From Rhodocyclaceae bacterium (GTDB lineage: Bacteria; Pseudomonadota; Gammaproteobacteria; Burkholderiales; Rhodocyclaceae), in the NCBI GenBank assembly GCA_016791085.1, contig JAEUNN010000072.1, forward strand, positions 1 through 8,590: a stretch of DNA of 8,590 bases, written 5' to 3'. The position numbers and the translations under genes are program-made. Below are positions 6,522 to 8,590 of the stretch, one piece after another. The notes beneath the pieces were generated by a model that saw nothing but the letters and a program-made list of their open reading frames with translations, was not told where the DNA came from and made no database searches. Positions within the stretch are counted from its first letter, which is position 1; every line of letters starts with the position of its first letter.

Positions 6522-7757
6522 ATGAAAGTTGCCGTCGCCGGAGCCGGCATAGGCGGCTTGAGCATTGCGCTCATGCTCCACGCGCGCGGCATGGAAGTCG
6601 AAATCTGGGAGGCCGCCGCGGACATCCGGCCGCTCGGCAGCGGACTCATGCTGATGCCCCAGGCCGTGCAGGAACTGACCGAACTGGGCGTGGGCGCGGA
6701 ACTTGCCGGGCTGGGCGTGGATATCGCCGCCCTGTGCTATTTCAACCGTTACGGCCAGCAAATCTGGCGCGATCCGCGCGGCTTGAGCGCAGGTGGCATG
6801 GCGCCGCAATACGCCATCAATCGCGGTCCCCTGCAACTACTGCTGTACCGGCTGGCGCAGGCGCGCCTGGGCGCCCACGCGATACATTCCGGCCATGCTT
6901 TCGAGTCCTTTGAACCCGAAGATCGCGGCGTGTATATACGCCTGCGCAATCCGGTCACGCGCGCGCTGACCGAAACCAAGGCCGACGTGCTGATCGGCGC
7001 CGACGGCATTTTTTCCGCCGTGCGCAGCTTCATGTATCCGATCAAGGACGAATTGCGCTTTTCCGGGCGCATGCAGTGGCGCGGCGTGACCGAGTGCGAG
7101 CCGCTGCTGGATGGCAGCAGCGCAATCATGGCGGGCACGCGGCGGCAAAAATTTTCCTGCTTTCCGGTATCCGGGTGCGGCCGGCAGGATGGCCGCCAAC
7201 TGCTGAGCTGGTCCGCCGAACTGCTTACCGGCGGCGCCATTCCGCCCAAGGCGGAGTGGAACCGGCGCGTGGACAAGTCCGCCCTGTTGCGCGCCTTCGC
7301 GGACTGGAAGTGGGACTGGCTGGACGTGCCGGCATTGATAGACGGCACGCCGGACGTGCTCGAATTTCCCGTGGTCGATCGCGATCCGCTGCCGCGCTGG
7401 TCGTTCGGCCCGGTCACGCTGCTGGGCGACGCGGCCCACCCCATATATCCCACCGGCAACAGCGGCGCCGCCCAGGCCATCCTCGACGCGCGTTACCTGG
7501 CGGACTGCCTGCAATCCTGTGCCGATCCGGTCGATGCGCTGCGCGAGTATGAAGCCGAACGCATACCGGATACCACGGCGCTATTGCTGCGCCACCGCAT
7601 GTACGGTCCGGAACAGGTGCTGCACCTTGCCGAACAGCGCGCGCCGGGCGGCTTCGACGCCCGTCTGCAGGCGCCGGAACAAGACGAGTTGCAGCGCGCG
7701 ACGCGGCGCTTCAAGGAAGTGGCGGGAATCTATCCGAAATCGAACCCGGCCAATTGA
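6522..7757 (+). CDS. FAD-dependent monooxygenase (PhzS-like flavoprotein)
   Basis: This 411-residue class A flavin monooxygenase would use NAD(P)H and oxygen to hydroxylate or oxidise a small, probably aromatic, substrate that is not known. The N-terminal dinucleotide fold has VAGAGIGGL (GAGIGG, residues 7-12) and Glu30 at the end of the second strand (VEIWEAA), which normally contacts the FAD ribose. The DG motif is VLIGADGIFSAVR with Asp161. The GD motif is LLGDAAHPIYPTGNSGAAQA with Asp303. The YPTGNSGAAQAILDAR pattern resembles the PhzS branch (flavin-dependent oxidoreductases near 5-methylphenazine-1-carboxylate 1-monooxygenase) rather than UbiH/Coq6. The start at 6522 has an excellent AGGAGG (6511-6516) at 5-nt spacing. 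No phenazine or other catabolic genes are nearby, so a phenazine role should not be assumed. The gene is flanked by a long leader and by convergent flagellar genes, and looks monocistronic. Confidence 0.9.
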   Translation: MKVAVAGAGIGGLSIALMLHARGMEVEIWEAAADIRPLGSGLMLMPQAVQELTELGVGAELAGLGVDIAALCYFNRYGQQIWRDPRGLSAGGMAPQYAINRGPLQLLLYRLAQARLGAHAIHSGHAFESFEPEDRGVYIRLRNPVTRALTETKADVLIGADGIFSAVRSFMYPIKDELRFSGRMQWRGVTECEPLLDGSSAIMAGTRRQKFSCFPVSGCGRQDGRQLLSWSAELLTGGAIPPKAEWNRRVDKSALLRAFADWKWDWLDVPALIDGTPDVLEFPVVDRDPLPRWSFGPVTLLGDAAHPIYPTGNSGAAQAILDARYLADCLQSCADPVDALREYEAERIPDTTALLLRHRMYGPEQVLHLAEQRAPGGFDARLQAPEQDELQRATRRFKEVAGIYPKSNPAN

Positions 7758-7841
7758 GGCGCGTTAGCGCGAGTTTGTGATGCGGGGAAACAACGCGCGC
7801 CGCGCCGGGGGCGGCTTGCAGGATGCGAGTGGGGTGAGCGC
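7758..7841. terminator. Convergent 84-bp gap with two weak hairpins
   Basis: Just after the monooxygenase stop, CGCG (7760-7763) TTAG CGCG (7768-7771) is followed by AGTTTGTG on the + strand. Read from flgN on the - strand, a GCCGC/GCGGC stem (7811-7815 with 7799-7803, 7-nt loop) is followed by GCGCGTTGTTT. Both have short stems and poor T-runs, so they are at best weak intrinsic terminators for the two converging units. Confidence 0.25.
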
Positions 7842-8324
7842 TCAGGCCGAGCCAAGCCGGCGCGAGTGGCGGCCGAAAGCCACCGGGCGGCCGTCCGGGC
7901 CATAGGAGCCGGCGCGGTCGGATGCCGCAACCAGAACCGCCAGTGCCTGCCGGTTGGTTTGCATCTGTTCGTCTATCAATTTGCCGTTGATGGCATTCAC
8001 GTCGCGCGCCTCGCGCGCAAGTTGCAGAATTTCGTTCCAGGCTTCGCGCGCCGCGGCGCTGCCCTGGCGGGCCAGCCAGTTTTGCACGCCGGACTGGTCG
8101 GGATGCACGCCCAGACGGCTGAAAAACATTTGGCGCAAGCGCTCCATGGCGGCCAGATCGCCATACAGCTCGCCCTTTTGTTCGGCAAGCGCCGGTAGCT
8201 GGTCGGCGGCACGGCTTTTCAGCGCGCGCTGTTCCGCGTACAGCACCGTCGTGACCGCACGCAATGAACGGGCTTCTTGACCAAGCAGCTCGTCTATCGA
8301 TTGCGCGCGGATGGGAGCACTCAT
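7842..8324 (-). CDS. flgN: Flagellar synthesis protein FlgN (export chaperone)
   Basis: FlgN is the cytosolic chaperone that binds the hook-filament junction proteins FlgK and FlgL and hands them to the flagellar type III export gate. The 160-residue product is the usual size (about 140-160) and is mainly helical: an acidic N-terminal helix (SIDELLGQEARSLRAVTTVL), a central helix with ALAEQKGELYGDLAAMERLR, which fits the characteristic repeated KxxL/xxL chaperone pattern, and the family C-terminal signature INGKLIDEQMQTNRQALAVL followed by YGPDGRP. Start ATG at 8324 is two bases past the flgM stop; AGG about 6 nt upstream lies inside the end of flgM, so the pair is very likely translationally coupled. 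Sequence identity within this family is low, but the signature plus the position behind flgM make the call sound. Confidence 0.92.
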   Translation of the reverse strand: MSAPIRAQSIDELLGQEARSLRAVTTVLYAEQRALKSRAADQLPALAEQKGELYGDLAAMERLRQMFFSRLGVHPDQSGVQNWLARQGSAAAREAWNEILQLAREARDVNAINGKLIDEQMQTNRQALAVLVAASDRAGSYGPDGRPVAFGRHSRRLGSA

Positions 8325-8326
8325 GT

Positions 8327-8590
8327 TCAGCCTACCTGGGTGGACAACAGTTGTTGCGTGCTCGCGATCAGCCCGTCGGCCACCTTGTTGGCGTCCACCT
8401 TGAAAGAACCGTCGGCAATCGCGGCGCGAATTTTCTCGACCTTGCCGGTATCCACGACCGGTGCATTGGTGAGACTGGATTCGACCTCTTTGAGGCTGCT
8501 CGACAGCGGTGACAATGCAACCGTGGCACCCGGTGCGGCAGCATTCGAAACTTCGCCGGTTTTGGCGCTTGCTCCGGCACGTGGCGCAAC
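8327..8590 (-). CDS. flgM: Anti-sigma-28 factor FlgM, C-terminal part (5' end outside window)
   Basis: FlgM binds and holds the flagellar sigma factor FliA (sigma-28) until the hook-basal body is complete, then is exported through it, releasing late flagellar gene expression. The 87 visible residues run open to the right edge with no start reached; the TTG at 8515 is internal. Typical full length is about 95-105 residues, so only the N-terminal 10-20 residues should be missing. The visible N-terminal part is Ala/Gly/Ser/Pro-rich and low in order (AGASAKTGEVSNAAAPGATV), as expected for an unfolded, exported protein. The C-terminal sigma-binding half has LSPLSSSLKEVESSL, then VDTGKVEKIRAAIADGSFKV and ANKVADGLIASTQQLL, the classic FlgM pattern. 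flgN follows after 2 bp. The promoter, and probably flgA, lie beyond the window. Confidence 0.93.
   Translation of the reverse strand, partial: VAPRAGASAKTGEVSNAAAPGATVALSPLSSSLKEVESSLTNAPVVDTGKVEKIRAAIADGSFKVDANKVADGLIASTQQLLSTQVG

Noticed and set aside
6367..6525. 52-codon frame in the monooxygenase leader whose TGA overlaps the monooxygenase ATG
   Set aside because: The 4-nt overlap is suggestive of coupling, but there is no ribosome site before its ATG, the product is Arg/Ala-rich without similarity I recognise, and its last codons are simply the AGGAGG region.

Overview
The window is GC-rich, tightly packed bacterial chromosome. Codon use (G/C third positions), the gene neighbourhood and the protein sequences suggest a motile betaproteobacterium. 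This assignment is an inference from family resemblance; no rRNA or other marker gene is present. Ten protein-coding genes can be supported, eight complete and two cut by the window edges. I see no tRNA, rRNA, CRISPR array, insertion sequence, prophage or other mobile element.

Layout from left to right: (1) the C-terminal half of a patatin-like phospholipase (2-499, +); (2) a 203-bp gap with a perfect 9-bp inverted repeat, then proA (703-1959, +), the second enzyme of proline synthesis; (3) a 510-residue SAM-dependent methyltransferase with a methyltransferase regulatory domain (1975-3507, -), tail-to-tail with proA; (4) a 65-bp divergent promoter region with nested inverted repeats; (5) a rightward cluster: an exported chalcone isomerase-like protein (3573-4193), the alkyl-DNA repair methyltransferase ogt (about 4198-4719), the tyrosine recombinase xerD (4716-5621) and the Cys-tRNA(Pro) deacylase ybaK (5666-6148); (6) a 373-bp non-coding stretch with an AT-rich promoter-like patch and a possible folded leader; (7) a PhzS-like FAD-dependent monooxygenase (6522-7757, +); (8) on the opposite strand, flgN (7842-8324) and the 3' part of flgM (8327 to the right edge), the chaperone and anti-sigma-28 pair of flagellar assembly.

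Most of these are housekeeping genes that do not form one pathway. The clearest transcription units are CHI-like/ogt/xerD, with probable ybaK, which has very short or overlapping junctions, and flgM-flgN, separated by 2 bp. The least explained parts are the methyltransferase (unknown substrate), the monooxygenase (unknown substrate) with its long leader, and the divergent region at 3508-3572. I do not see a complete undescribed system here; the findings are modest leads, mainly in the non-coding DNA.
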